DNA of 64,000 nucleotides from an uncultured Chitinophaga sp. (GTDB lineage Bacteria; Bacteroidota; Bacteroidia; Chitinophagales; Chitinophagaceae): assembly GCF_902168175.1 (NCBI RefSeq), contig NZ_CABHOU010000076.1, positions 1 to 64,000 on the forward strand, read 5' to 3'. The notes below the pieces were generated by a model. It did no database searches. It was not told where the DNA came from and worked only from the letters and a program-made list of their open reading frames with translations. This document shows positions 36,915 through 47,081 of the stretch, piece after piece. Numbering within the stretch: position 1 is the first letter of the stretch; the number at the start of each line of letters is the position of its first letter. The translations under genes and the position numbers were made by a program.

Positions 36915-38006
36915 GTGGAAGAACAAGCATTACTGGCATTAATAGCGCGTGTGGAAAATGGAACAGCAACGGAATACGAGCTGGCCAGGTACAACGAATG
37001 GTGTAACGAGCAGCAGGCCAACAACCTGCCGGTAGAGGATTTTGGTAGAAAGCGTGTACAGATGCTGAGAGGCATCAATAAAAAGATAGGCCGTAAACCG
37101 CTTAGTGTTACCATATCCAGGGTGGCAGCGGCAGCGGTGCTGCTGGTACTGGTAAGTGCGGGTTTGTACAGGTTCCTGGCACCAACGCCCGCCCGGATGT
37201 CGAACAAAGAAGGTTTACCTGGTATTGAGAGGGCCATGCTTACCCTCGCCGATGGCAGCCGTATAGAACTGGACGACGCGGAGGAAGGTGAACTGGCCAA
37301 CCAGCACGGTGTAAAAGTGGTGAAGCTGCCCGACAACCAGCTGGCTTACGAAGGAGAAGGAAATGCGATGGCCTATAATACACTCGAAACGCCACGCGGC
37401 GCCAAATACAGGATCACATTGCCCGATGGCTCCACCGTTTGGCTCAATGCTTCTTCCTCCCTGCGTTTCCCTACCAGTTTTAAAGGGGAAGACAGGCAGG
37501 TAGAATTACAGGGCGAGGCGTACTTCGATGTGGCAAAAAACGCGTCGAAGCCATTTAAAGTGAAGCTGCATCAGATGGATGTACAGGTGTTAGGTACGCA
37601 GTTCAATGTGATGGCCTACAACGACGAACCCAACGTGAGGTCGACCCTGCTGGACGGCTCGGTACGCCTGCATGATGAAACAGGGGAAGTATTATTAACA
37701 CCGGGGCAGCAGGGTACACGCCAGAACGGAACTGACGGTTTCGTGGTAACGAAGGTAAACGCAGCAGATGCAGTGGCCTGGAAAAATGGCTTCCTGGTGT
37801 TCGAGAATGAAGAAATTGAAACCGTTATGCGCAAAATAGCCCGCTGGTACAATGTAGAAGTAGAGATATCAGAGAAAGTAGCGGGCAAACGATTTGGAGG
37901 AACTATTTCACAACAGAAAGACGTACAATCTGTACTCACCGCCCTTGAGATAACAGGCTCAGTACATTTTAAGATGCAGGGTAACAAGATTTATGTAATG
38001 CCTTAA
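36915..38006 (+). CDS. FecR-family anti-sigma factor (PUL 2)
   Basis: 363 residues. The start is a GTG at 36915; the nearby ATG at 36892 is out of frame and the first in-frame ATG would remove about 50 residues of the conserved N-terminal sigma-binding region (ALLALIARVENGTATEYELARYNEW). One membrane helix covers about 74-94. A FecR domain (about 150-250: LETPRGAKYRITLPDGSTVWLNASSSLRFP, VQVLGTQFNVMAY) and a DUF4974 domain (about 290-362: ENEEIETVMRKIARWYNVEVE) are periplasmic. It holds the sigma factor until the STN domain of the downstream SusC signals substrate. Confidence 0.94.
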   Translation: MEEQALLALIARVENGTATEYELARYNEWCNEQQANNLPVEDFGRKRVQMLRGINKKIGRKPLSVTISRVAAAAVLLVLVSAGLYRFLAPTPARMSNKEGLPGIERAMLTLADGSRIELDDAEEGELANQHGVKVVKLPDNQLAYEGEGNAMAYNTLETPRGAKYRITLPDGSTVWLNASSSLRFPTSFKGEDRQVELQGEAYFDVAKNASKPFKVKLHQMDVQVLGTQFNVMAYNDEPNVRSTLLDGSVRLHDETGEVLLTPGQQGTRQNGTDGFVVTKVNAADAVAWKNGFLVFENEEIETVMRKIARWYNVEVEISEKVAGKRFGGTISQQKDVQSVLTALEITGSVHFKMQGNKIYVMP

Positions 38007-38115
38007 TACCAAATTCAATAATCGTACACGTTCATGTGAACGCCGGTGCAGTTGCTGTACCCGGTTGCTCAACTATTGCCACGTTGCTAAACCATCATTA
38101 ATAACCTTTCACCCA

Positions 38116-41100
38116 ATGACGAAGAAAAATTCCACATTTCTAAAATGCTTGCTAAGGCTAAAGCTTGTGCTGGCCCTGATGCTGGTGTCGCTATTGCAGG
38201 TTAGCGCTACCGCATTCTCCCAACCTATTACGCTCCATGTTAAAAATGCCACGCTGGAGGAGGTATTTCGTAAGCTGCACGACCAGTACGGACTGGAGTT
38301 TGTGTATGATGCCAAAATGATGGGTCGCGCCAAAAAAGTAAGTGTTACTGTTACTGGCGAACCCGTAAAAGCTGTGCTGGACAAATGCTTCGACAACCAG
38401 CCTTTCACTTACCAGATGTTTGAGAACACGGTAGTGGTAAAAGCCCTTGCGCCGCCGCCTGTGCCGCTGCAAAGCCAGCCTTTCACCATTAAGGGTAAAG
38501 TAGCCGATGCCAAAGGTCTTGAGCTGCCAGGTGTGAGTATCCAGTTAAAGGGTACCAGCACGGCGGCTATTACCGACGCCAACGGTGCATATACCCTTAA
38601 GTTGCCCGCCGATACCGGTACGCTGATATTCAGCTTCATGGGTTATGTTACCCAGGAAGTGCCGGTATTAAAAAGAACACAGATCAATGTTACCCTGCAG
38701 GACAAATCCACCGACCTTACGGATGTAGTGGTAGTAGGGTATGGTCAGCAGAAAAAGATAAGTACGATCGGTGCGCAAAGCAGCATCCGGGCCGAAGACC
38801 TGAAGCAGCCGGTGGCTAACCTCAGCAACGTAATTGCCGGCCGTATTGCAGGTATCATCGGTGTGCAGCGTAGCGGCGAACCTGGCTACGATAACGCAGA
38901 AATCTACATCCGCGGTATATCCACTTTCACGAACAGCTCTCCGCTGGTACTCGTGGACGGTATTGAAAGAAGTTTTGCTAACGTAGACCCGGAAGACATT
39001 GCCAGCTTCAGCATCCTGAAAGATGCTTCTGCTACGGCAGTTTATGGTGTACGTGGTGCAAATGGTGTTATCCTTATCACCACTAAAACCGGTAAAATAG
39101 GTAAGGTGTTGATCAATGTGCAGTACGACCAGGGTGTTACTGCCTTTACAAAGGTACCGGAGTTTGCAGATGGCGTTACTTATATGCAGATGGCTAATGA
39201 AGCCTACAAAAGCAGCAACCCTAATGAAACGCTGCCTAAGTACTCTGACGAACGTATTAAAGCAACCATGGAAGGTTCCGATCCGGACCTGTACCCTAAC
39301 GTAGACTGGTTTTCTGAACTGTTCAATAAAACTGGTCAGAACCGCCGTGCCCGCGTTAATGCAAGCGGAGGTTCGGAAAAGGCCAGGTACTACCTGTCTG
39401 TTGGTTACTACGATGAAAATGGTATGTACAAAACAGATGAACTGGCTGATTACAGCTCGGACATTAAATTCACCCGTTATAACTTTACCGCTAACCTCGG
39501 CCTCGATGTGACCAAAACAACAAAAGTAGATTTTGGTGCTTCAGGCTGGATCAGTGATGCTAACTTTCCGGGTAACTCGGCCAGCAACATCTGGACCTCA
39601 GCGTACCTGCTGCCTCCCATCCTGATCCCGAAAATATATTCCAATGGCCTGCATTCGCAGATCCGTACGGGCGATATATCGAACCCTTACAACCAGTTAA
39701 CACAAAGCGGTTATGCCACCGAGTTTAAAAGCCAGTTATGGAGCAACATCCGCCTCACACAGGACTTAAGCTTCTGGGTAAAAGGCCTCTCCGCCACTGG
39801 TATGTTCTCGTTCGATAACTATAACGAACATAATATCAGGCGTACCAAAACGGTAGATGGCTACCAGGCTACAGGCCGGGATGTGGACGGTAATCTGATA
39901 TTGGACAAAACGGCTGTGGGTACCAGTTACCTCGGTTACAGCAGGTCTAACGGTGGCTCCCGCCAGTTTTATACCGAAGCGTCTATCAACTACGCTAACT
40001 CATTCGGCAAACATGATGTGTCGGGCATGGTATTGTTTAACCAGTCAGACAGGGAAGATGCTTTTGCTGGCGACTTCATCAATTCCATCCCTTTCCGTTA
40101 TATGGGTTTAGCAGGCCGTGCCACGTACGGTTACGATAACCGTTACCTCGCAGAATTGAACTTCGGCTACAATGGTTCTGAAACTTTTGATGAGAACAAA
40201 CGTTTTGGTTTCTTCCCTTCATACGGCCTCGGCTGGGTATTATCCGAAGAGAAATTTTTTGAGCCCGCTAAAAATGTGTTCCAGTTCCTGAAGTTCCGCT
40301 TCTCTTACGGAGAAGTGGGTAACAGTAACATTGGTGGCCGCAGGTTCGCTTACATTTCTACCGTTGGTGGCGGTAATGGTGGTTACTCTTATGGCCAGAA
40401 TGGCGTGAATAACGACATCGGTGGCCTGGATATTGGTGACTATGCCGTACAGGTAACCTGGGAGAAGGCGAAGAAGTCGAACCTGGGTGTGGAAATGAAA
40501 ATGTGGCAGAATAATATCTCTCTTACGGTTGACTGGTTCAACGAAAACCGTAGCGGCATCTTCCGCCAGCGTGGCGATGTACCTAACTATGCAGGTATAC
40601 GCACACTGCCCTGGGCTAACCTTGGCGAAATCCATAACAAAGGTTTAGATGCAACGCTTGAAATAAACAAACGTATCACAAAAGACCTTTCGCTGGGCCT
40701 CCGTGGTAATTTTACCTGGAACAGGGCGAAGGTAATAAACGATGCCAATGCTCCGTGGCCTTATCCATGGCAGCAGCGCATAGGCCGCAAACTGGGCCAG
40801 CGCTTTGGGTATACCGCACTTGGATTATTTACCAGCGAAGAGGAAATTGCTAACAGTGCTTACCAGACAGGTACTAACCGTCCCGGTGATATCCGTTACA
40901 AGGACCTGAACGGCGATGGTAAAATTGACAGCTACGATATGGGCCCTATTGGTTACGGCAGCATTCCTGAGATCGTGTACGGTTTCGGCCCTACCATTAA
41001 CTGGAAAGGCTGGTCGCTGGCAGGATGGTTCAAAGGTATCAGCAATGTAGATATCGGGCTGAATGGCGATGGCTTACAGCCATTTAGCCAGGGCGGCGAA

Positions 41101-41454
41101 CGTGGTAACCTGATGAAACAGATCACCAACCGCTGGACACCTGAAAATCCTGTAGCAAATCCGCTGTACCCAAGGCTTACTTACGGTAATGATAATATGA
41201 ACTACGAAAGCAGCAACTGGTGGACTAAAAACGGCTCCTTTATGCGCCTGCAAACTGCGCAGCTTACCTATACGCTTACCGAAGATTGGTTAAAGCACAT
41301 AGGCGCATCCAACGTTAGCCTGTACTTTATTGGCTATAATCTCTGGACTGCCAGCCAATTCGATATGTGGGATGTGGAACTGGGCGATGGTCGTGGTGCG
41401 CAATACCCGCTTACCAAAACCTACAACTTCGGCATCAAATGTACATTCAAGTAA
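38116..41454 (+). CDS. SusC-like TonB-dependent transducer with STN domain (PUL 2)
   Basis: 1112 residues from ATG 38116 (MTKKNSTFLKCLLRLKLVLALML, signal peptide). The upstream in-frame start at 38065 would place 17 residues before it and is rejected. Domains in order: STN (about 48-122: ITLHVKNATLEEVFRKLHDQYGLEFVYD), CarboxypepD_reg-like (about 130-220), plug with FSILKDASATAVYGVRGANG (about 300-325) and the barrel ending YNFGIKCTFK. The STN domain is the element that contacts FecR, so transport and gene induction are coupled in this locus, unlike in PUL 1. Confidence 0.95.
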   Translation: MTKKNSTFLKCLLRLKLVLALMLVSLLQVSATAFSQPITLHVKNATLEEVFRKLHDQYGLEFVYDAKMMGRAKKVSVTVTGEPVKAVLDKCFDNQPFTYQMFENTVVVKALAPPPVPLQSQPFTIKGKVADAKGLELPGVSIQLKGTSTAAITDANGAYTLKLPADTGTLIFSFMGYVTQEVPVLKRTQINVTLQDKSTDLTDVVVVGYGQQKKISTIGAQSSIRAEDLKQPVANLSNVIAGRIAGIIGVQRSGEPGYDNAEIYIRGISTFTNSSPLVLVDGIERSFANVDPEDIASFSILKDASATAVYGVRGANGVILITTKTGKIGKVLINVQYDQGVTAFTKVPEFADGVTYMQMANEAYKSSNPNETLPKYSDERIKATMEGSDPDLYPNVDWFSELFNKTGQNRRARVNASGGSEKARYYLSVGYYDENGMYKTDELADYSSDIKFTRYNFTANLGLDVTKTTKVDFGASGWISDANFPGNSASNIWTSAYLLPPILIPKIYSNGLHSQIRTGDISNPYNQLTQSGYATEFKSQLWSNIRLTQDLSFWVKGLSATGMFSFDNYNEHNIRRTKTVDGYQATGRDVDGNLILDKTAVGTSYLGYSRSNGGSRQFYTEASINYANSFGKHDVSGMVLFNQSDREDAFAGDFINSIPFRYMGLAGRATYGYDNRYLAELNFGYNGSETFDENKRFGFFPSYGLGWVLSEEKFFEPAKNVFQFLKFRFSYGEVGNSNIGGRRFAYISTVGGGNGGYSYGQNGVNNDIGGLDIGDYAVQVTWEKAKKSNLGVEMKMWQNNISLTVDWFNENRSGIFRQRGDVPNYAGIRTLPWANLGEIHNKGLDATLEINKRITKDLSLGLRGNFTWNRAKVINDANAPWPYPWQQRIGRKLGQRFGYTALGLFTSEEEIANSAYQTGTNRPGDIRYKDLNGDGKIDSYDMGPIGYGSIPEIVYGFGPTINWKGWSLAGWFKGISNVDIGLNGDGLQPFSQGGERGNLMKQITNRWTPENPVANPLYPRLTYGNDNMNYESSNWWTKNGSFMRLQTAQLTYTLTEDWLKHIGASNVSLYFIGYNLWTASQFDMWDVELGDGRGAQYPLTKTYNFGIKCTFK

Positions 41455-41465
41455 ATCCACGAATT

Positions 41466-43247
41466 ATGAAATTATCCATCATCATATCTGCACTTACTGC
41501 TACTGTGTTTTTTAGCGGGTGTAAAGACTACCTCGACCAGGTACCTAACGACCGTATCACTATCGAAGAGGTGTTCCGTAAAAAGGCCTCTTCTGAACAA
41601 TACCTGGCTAACGTATACAGCTACGTACCCGATCTGTCTAACCAATGGTCCGACAATCCCTGGCTGGGTAACAGCGACGAGCTGGACGTAACCTGGACTA
41701 AGTACAGCAACTACGCCCTTAACCTGGGCAACATCAGTGCGGGTACGGTATTGTTCGATAAATGGGGCAACCTGTACGCGGGCATCCGTTCGGCTACTTA
41801 CTTTATTAATCATATCGACGAGAATGTCGAAATACTTGCGCTTAACGGCCAGGCCCAGATCGATCGTTATAAGGCAGAAGCCCGTTTCCTGCGTGCTTAC
41901 TTCTATTTCCTGGTGATGCAGCAGTTTGGCCCGGCAGTACTTGTTGGTGATAAAGAACTGCCCGCAGGCGCTACAGCAGCCGATATGCAAATTCCGCGCA
42001 GCCACTACGATACTTGTGTGAACTACATAGCCGCAGAACTGGATGCCGCAGCAGCGGTACTGCCCCTGCGCCCGATGAACAACGACCAGGTGAGTGATGC
42101 CGAATATGGCCGCGCCACGAAGGGTATTGCCCTGGCCGTGAAAAGCAGGCTGTTACTCTACGCAGCCAGCCCGCAATACAATGGTAACACCGATGTTGCC
42201 ACCTTTAAAGATAAAGATGGCAAACCGCTGATCTCTCAAACCTACGATGCCACCAAATGGGCACGTGCGGCAGCAGCGGCAAAAGATGTGATCGACCTGG
42301 GTATTTACAGCCTCTACGAAGATGTTTCCGGCGATCCGGTTAAATCATTGCAGGGCGTTTTCTTACAGGCATGGAACAATGAACAGATATTTGTACGTAA
42401 AAGCAATGGTCTGTCTAACTGGGATGTACACTGTATGCCCCGCAGCGCCGGCGGCTGGTGCGGTATGGCCCCAACGCAGGAGCAGGTGGACGCCTACTTC
42501 ATGAACGATGGTTTGAGCATCAATGAGTCTTCTAATTACTCAGAAACCGGGTTTACAGATGTTGCCGGCCTCTCCGTTTATAACATGTACATCAACCGCG
42601 AGCCCCGCTTCTATGCGCATATAACGTATAACAACAGCCGCTTCCAGGGTGGCAATATGCAGGCTATGGGTACTATCACTTTTTTTGTGTCCAGCCCTAA
42701 TGGTAAAAATGGTCATCCTACCGACTTTTCTAAAACCGGCTACCTCGTACGTAAAAACGTAGGTACGCAAACGAATGATGGTTCAGGTGGTAATGGCGCT
42801 AAACAGAACCGCCCGTATGTATTATTTCGACTGGCAGAAATGTACCTGAACTACGCCGAAGCATTGAATGAATCGGATCCGGGCAATACCGATATTACTA
42901 AGTACCTGAACCTGGTGCGTAAAAGAGCGGGTATCCCGCAGTATGGAGAAGGTGCCAGCCCTTTACCTGTACCCGGCGGACAACCGGAAATGCGTGCTAA
43001 GATACGCGCAGAACGGCGTGTGGAACTGGCCTTTGAATGCCACCGCTGGTTCGATATGCGCCGCTGGAAAATAGTTGCGCAGCATATGGGCGATATGCAC
43101 GGTATGAATGTGAACAGGGATGGTAACGACTTTTATCAAAGGTCTGTTGCAGCTACGCACCTGTTCCGCCCTGCCATGTACTGGTTCCCCATCAGCCAGT
43201 ATGAAATGGACCGTGGTAAACAGATCATTCAAAACCCGGGCTGGTAA
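41466..43247 (+). CDS. SusD/RagB-like surface glycan-binding lipoprotein (PUL 2)
   Basis: 593 residues from ATG 41466; the frame opens further upstream at 41367, but that part overlaps the SusC end in another frame. The lipobox is FFSGCKDYLDQV. SusD core motifs: RYKAEARFLRAYFYFLVMQQFGP, AVKSRLLLYAASPQYN, VLFRLAEMYLNYAEALNES and IRAERRVELAFECHRWFDMRRW. The start lies 11 bases after the SusC stop. Confidence 0.95.
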   Translation: MKLSIIISALTATVFFSGCKDYLDQVPNDRITIEEVFRKKASSEQYLANVYSYVPDLSNQWSDNPWLGNSDELDVTWTKYSNYALNLGNISAGTVLFDKWGNLYAGIRSATYFINHIDENVEILALNGQAQIDRYKAEARFLRAYFYFLVMQQFGPAVLVGDKELPAGATAADMQIPRSHYDTCVNYIAAELDAAAAVLPLRPMNNDQVSDAEYGRATKGIALAVKSRLLLYAASPQYNGNTDVATFKDKDGKPLISQTYDATKWARAAAAAKDVIDLGIYSLYEDVSGDPVKSLQGVFLQAWNNEQIFVRKSNGLSNWDVHCMPRSAGGWCGMAPTQEQVDAYFMNDGLSINESSNYSETGFTDVAGLSVYNMYINREPRFYAHITYNNSRFQGGNMQAMGTITFFVSSPNGKNGHPTDFSKTGYLVRKNVGTQTNDGSGGNGAKQNRPYVLFRLAEMYLNYAEALNESDPGNTDITKYLNLVRKRAGIPQYGEGASPLPVPGGQPEMRAKIRAERRVELAFECHRWFDMRRWKIVAQHMGDMHGMNVNRDGNDFYQRSVAATHLFRPAMYWFPISQYEMDRGKQIIQNPGW

Positions 43248-43276
43248 TCTTTTCCTAACTCTAAGACATGTAAATC

Positions 43277-44236
43277 ATGAACATCAGAAAAATATATCTG
43301 TTACTCTGCGCCAGTCTGGGCTTATTTAGCTGTAAAAGTGAGGTGGAACTGCCCGACCAGCCGCTGGAGAACTACATTAAAGTATACATGCCACTGGCGG
43401 TTAACAACCCTGTTGGCAAAACACTGGGTGTTGCGGATACACTACAGACTATTGTGTTTGGCGCCTGTTTCGGCGGGCAGGATTATCCTACCAAAGACAT
43501 TGCACTGAAGTTTAAAGTGAATCCCGATGTGATAGACAGCTTCAACACCGCCAACGGTACCAGCTACGAACTGTTGCCCTCAAGCGGTTACACGCTTAGC
43601 GCCACAGAAGCTACTATCCCTAAAGGAAAACTGAATACGGCGCCTTTATACATCAGCGTGAAAACAAAGGGAGCCGGCGCTATCAATGCCCTGCAAAACT
43701 ATATTTTACCGATCTCTATCGAATCGTCTACGATCAATGTAAACGAGAACCTGCGTACTACGTTCTACGTGGTGAAATCGCAGCCCGACCTGGCAGACTA
43801 TACTGATTACGACCGCGCGCTGTGGTCTGTTGCAGGTTTTTCTTCCCAGGAAGCAAACGGTGAAGGCGCTAATAACGGCCGCGCTATCCATTCGATCGAT
43901 GGCGATAAAACGACCTTCTGGCATTCGCAATGGCAGGGCGGATCGCCCGGGCCTCCGCATCATATTATTTATGATATGGGAGAGGAAAAAGAAGTGCATG
44001 GCCTTTCGTTTTTGTCGCGCCAGAGTGGTGACAATGGCAAACCAAACCTGGTGACCATTGAAACCAGCACAGATAATGTTACCTGGACAAGCGGCGGCAA
44101 CGTTGAGTTACAGAACAACAATAACCTGCAACGCCGCTTCCTTTCCGGTTTCCGCCAGGCACGTTACGTGAAAATCATTATTACCAGCTCTTTCAGCGCC
44201 AGTCACAGCCACCTGGCAGAACTCTACGCTTTCTAA
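43277..44236 (+). CDS. DUF1735 + F5/8-type C (discoidin) surface lipoprotein
   Basis: 319 residues. Lipobox GLFSCKSEVEL. Residues about 28-165 match the DUF1735/BT_3987-like domain (VNPDVIDSFNTANGTSYELLPSSGYTLSATEATIPKGK), common in SusE-position glycan-binding proteins. Residues about 178-319 are an F5/8 type C (CBM32-like) sandwich (AIHSIDGDKTTFWHSQWQGG ... RQARYVKIIITSS). It is probably a surface glycan-binding protein that cooperates with the SusCD pair. It ends the PUL 2 operon, followed by a terminator. Confidence 0.9.
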   Translation: MNIRKIYLLLCASLGLFSCKSEVELPDQPLENYIKVYMPLAVNNPVGKTLGVADTLQTIVFGACFGGQDYPTKDIALKFKVNPDVIDSFNTANGTSYELLPSSGYTLSATEATIPKGKLNTAPLYISVKTKGAGAINALQNYILPISIESSTINVNENLRTTFYVVKSQPDLADYTDYDRALWSVAGFSSQEANGEGANNGRAIHSIDGDKTTFWHSQWQGGSPGPPHHIIYDMGEEKEVHGLSFLSRQSGDNGKPNLVTIETSTDNVTWTSGGNVELQNNNNLQRRFLSGFRQARYVKIIITSSFSASHSHLAELYAF

Positions 44237-44258
44237 TTTGGTTGCATATAAATAGGAT

Positions 44259-44288
44259 AGGGGCCGCAAGTAATTTGCGGTCCTTTTA
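44259..44288 (+). terminator. Rho-independent terminator of the PUL 2 operon
   Basis: AGGGGCCGCAA pairs with TTGCGGTCCTT (one wobble) around GTAA and runs into TTTTATTT, 22 bases after the stop. Confidence 0.82.
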
Positions 44289-44430
44289 TTTGTAAAAAGG
44301 TGGCCGGGCATTGTTTGCGGGATGAACTGTTGTCCAATAAAAAAAGAAGAGTTAGACCAACACAGGAACAAACATGCAGCCGCCGTTGCGACGCTCCGTT
44401 CAACATTAGTAACACTATTCATCAGGCACA

Positions 44431-44465
44431 AAAAAAGCGGGCGATTCGTCATCGCCCGCTTTCGT
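44431..44465 (-). terminator. Rho-independent terminator of the GH43-GH43-GH51 operon
   Basis: On the minus strand AAAGCGGGCGAT pairs with ATCGCCCGCTTT and is followed by a T-run (A7 on the plus strand). It faces the plus-strand terminator 142 bases away; the bases between the two hold no recognisable feature. Confidence 0.88.
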
Positions 44466-44488
44466 TATGAATCAAATAGCCTTCACGT

Positions 44489-47071
44489 TTACTTAGTCTT
44501 AATACGGATAACCGTGAACGAATATGGCGCTAAAGCAGTATCGAACTTACCCGATACCGTCATCGAGCTTTCTGCCGGGGTGGCGGTCTTATCGTCCGGC
44601 GCGCCCTGTAATACGATCTTTTTTGCTTCGCCTGCTGCAGGTTCTACACCTGCGAGGTCTACGTTGGTAGTTACGGTTACAGGCAGCATGTTTACCAGTT
44701 TCACGATCAGGTCTTTGCTTTTGCTGTCGCGCACTATGGAATATGCAATGCGCTTTTTCACTGCGTCCTGGTTGTTGTTGATGCTGATGGAGCCCGGCAG
44801 GTATTGGTCGCCTGCATGCTGACCATACAACATCTGTACATGGTAACCCACTGTTGGCTTTACCGTGCTGTTGTTAAAGTAGATCAGGTCGGGGTTCCAT
44901 TGGGTGTGCCCTTCTTTGGCCAAAAGAGGCGCATAGGAGGCCATGCTTACCACGTCGCCGTTCCTTTCTACAGACGTGAGGTATAAGGCCTCAGAAAGGG
45001 CTGTTTCGATGTTGCTCGGCCTGCCTGGCAGGTGTGAGGCATACTCGCCAAGGTAAACTTTCGATTTGTTACGGTCGTAACGGTCGTAGAAGTCCTGGTT
45101 GTTGATGAACCATCCCGGAGGATTATAGTAGTGTTCATCTACCATCGGCAGCTTCAGTTTATCGGCAATATTCCAGCCTTCGGTATAATCAGTGCCTTTG
45201 TAAAAGGGGCCTACAGTGCCGATGATCACGATCTCGGGATGTGCTTTTCTTACGGCAGCAATGATCATCGCGTATCGCTCTTCAAATACGCCGGAAATAA
45301 GGTCTTCGTTACCAATGCCAATGTATTTTAAATTGAATGGCTGCGGGTGCCCGGCTTCGGCGCGCAGCTTACCCCATTTGGTTTGCACGCTGCCATTGGC
45401 ATATTCCACCAGGTCGATAATGTCTTGTATGTAAGCGTCCATTTCATCCATGGGTATACCGCCCTGCTGGCCGCCCTGTATGCCATTGGAAGCTGAGTTC
45501 TGGCACGGTACGGCAGCGGCAACAACGGGTAAAGGCACGGCACCTATGTCTTCACAAAAGCGAAAATACTCGAAGTAACCCAGTCCCGCGGATTGATGAT
45601 ACCCCCAGAGATTACGCTGTGGTTTACGTGCCTCCAGCGGACCAATAGTGTTTTTCCATTGGTAGATGTTATCCAGTCCATCGCCATGCGCCACGCAACC
45701 ACCGGGGAAACGTACGAAACGGGGATGTATGTCGGCAATGGTTTGTGCGAGGTCGGCACGTAACCCGTTTTTCCTGCCCTTAAAAGTTTGCTGGGGAAAC
45801 AGGGACACCATATCCAGCTGTAAGCGACCGGCTGATTGTGGCTGTAGTTCGAGCCTGGCATCTGTGGCATCGGCAGTGGCGGTAAGCACGGCGGTTGCTG
45901 TTTTCCAGTTATTAGCAGCGGTGTTGATGGATGTTTGAGCCACCACATCGCCCTGCCCGTTCACCAGTTTTACCAGCAGTTTACCAGCCTTCGCTGCTTT
46001 TGTGAATACGGAGAAATTATACTTTTCACCTTTCTTCACCACAATGCCATCAAAGCCACTGTTCACCAGGGCGGCGCCGGGTTTGGTAACGTCCAGTACG
46101 GCGTAGTGCGGGTTGTTCGCATGAATGGGCGCGAAACTGTCGATGGTAAACGTGCCATCGCCGCTCAGCGACCATGAATGCCTGGCATTCCAGTTAGCAT
46201 CTTGGAATTCTTTATCGCTCAGCGCGTACTCAAAACCGCGGTTCTGCACCAGTTCTGCATACAGGCCGCCATCTGCAGCATAGTTAAGGTCTTCGAAAAA
46301 TACGCCCATCAGTAAATCGCTGATCGGTTTGGCGTTGGCGGGTTGCAATACGATGTTGGCCGTTACGGGTTTTAATCCCGCAAAACGTTCGGCATCCTGT
46401 TTAGTGGTTTCGCCGTTCTTTGCGCCTTCGTATTGTTCCAGTTGCCAGGCTTTGATCAGTTTGTCTACTACGGACCAGGCTACTTTATATGATTGTCCCG
46501 TGGCTTTACCGGCCGGCAGGTCGATCGTTATGTTTTTATCGGCATAGGCGCTGGAGGGTACTTCTGTAGCCGGGCCAAATGTTTTAAAGTCTTTTGTTTG
46601 CAGGCGATAATACTTGCCGTTTTTGCTCGCATAAGTAACCAGGTAAGCGCCGGAAGCTTTGTCGAACTCTATAACAGGGCGTTCTACGTTTTCGCCGGCC
46701 TGTACCTGCGGGTAAACCTGGCTTTCCCAGTAAATGAGGTCGGGGGAGTTAGCCGCGGCGAACAGTTTTTGCTTTTCGTTCAAACTCCATACACAATGCC
46801 AGGTACCGTTAGCACCAGGCACCAGGTAAGGGGTGAGCATGCGTTTTTCCGAGCCCCACCGCCCGTAATCTGACTTTACGTAAGCATATTCATTGCCGAT
46901 AGCTGACCACTGTTTACCATCGCGGCTCCAGGCAAAATGAAGGCCGTTGTGGTGATTGTTCTTAGCGGTGGCATAAGAAAATATATATACCGAATCGGGT
47001 TCGTTATGCAGGGCTGCTGCCATCAGCGGTAGCGGAGCGGAAAGCCCAAGTAGCATAAAAAGTTTCTTCAT
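44489..47071 (-). CDS. GH51 alpha-L-arabinofuranosidase with degenerate GH43-like N-terminal half
   Basis: 860 residues, signal peptide MKKLFMLLGLSAPLPLMAAA. Residues about 25-225 resemble the first half of the GH43-type propellers encoded next door (GLHFAWSRDGKQW; ANSPDLIYWES; RPVIEFDKASGAYLVTYAS), but the general-base motif RDP is replaced by LTP, so this part is probably not catalytic. Residues about 240-430 include a carbohydrate-binding sandwich (CBM_4_9-like: RGFEYALSD ... VVKKGEKYNFSVFTKAAK). The GH51 barrel follows, with acid/base Glu589 in IGIGNEDLISG and nucleophile Glu676 in YLGEYASH. A C-terminal all-beta domain ends the protein. Typical GH51 enzymes are about 500-650 residues, so the extra N-terminus is notable. 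It probably removes arabinofuranose side chains in the periplasm. Confidence 0.92.
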   Translation of the reverse strand: MKKLFMLLGLSAPLPLMAAALHNEPDSVYIFSYATAKNNHHNGLHFAWSRDGKQWSAIGNEYAYVKSDYGRWGSEKRMLTPYLVPGANGTWHCVWSLNEKQKLFAAANSPDLIYWESQVYPQVQAGENVERPVIEFDKASGAYLVTYASKNGKYYRLQTKDFKTFGPATEVPSSAYADKNITIDLPAGKATGQSYKVAWSVVDKLIKAWQLEQYEGAKNGETTKQDAERFAGLKPVTANIVLQPANAKPISDLLMGVFFEDLNYAADGGLYAELVQNRGFEYALSDKEFQDANWNARHSWSLSGDGTFTIDSFAPIHANNPHYAVLDVTKPGAALVNSGFDGIVVKKGEKYNFSVFTKAAKAGKLLVKLVNGQGDVVAQTSINTAANNWKTATAVLTATADATDARLELQPQSAGRLQLDMVSLFPQQTFKGRKNGLRADLAQTIADIHPRFVRFPGGCVAHGDGLDNIYQWKNTIGPLEARKPQRNLWGYHQSAGLGYFEYFRFCEDIGAVPLPVVAAAVPCQNSASNGIQGGQQGGIPMDEMDAYIQDIIDLVEYANGSVQTKWGKLRAEAGHPQPFNLKYIGIGNEDLISGVFEERYAMIIAAVRKAHPEIVIIGTVGPFYKGTDYTEGWNIADKLKLPMVDEHYYNPPGWFINNQDFYDRYDRNKSKVYLGEYASHLPGRPSNIETALSEALYLTSVERNGDVVSMASYAPLLAKEGHTQWNPDLIYFNNSTVKPTVGYHVQMLYGQHAGDQYLPGSISINNNQDAVKKRIAYSIVRDSKSKDLIVKLVNMLPVTVTTNVDLAGVEPAAGEAKKIVLQGAPDDKTATPAESSMTVSGKFDTALAPYSFTVIRIKTK

Positions 47072-47081
47072 AACCTGTACT

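Noticed and set aside
41367..41465. Upstream extension of the PUL 2 SusD frame
   Set aside because: It overlaps the end of SusC in another frame, and the ATG at 41466 begins a proper lipoprotein signal.
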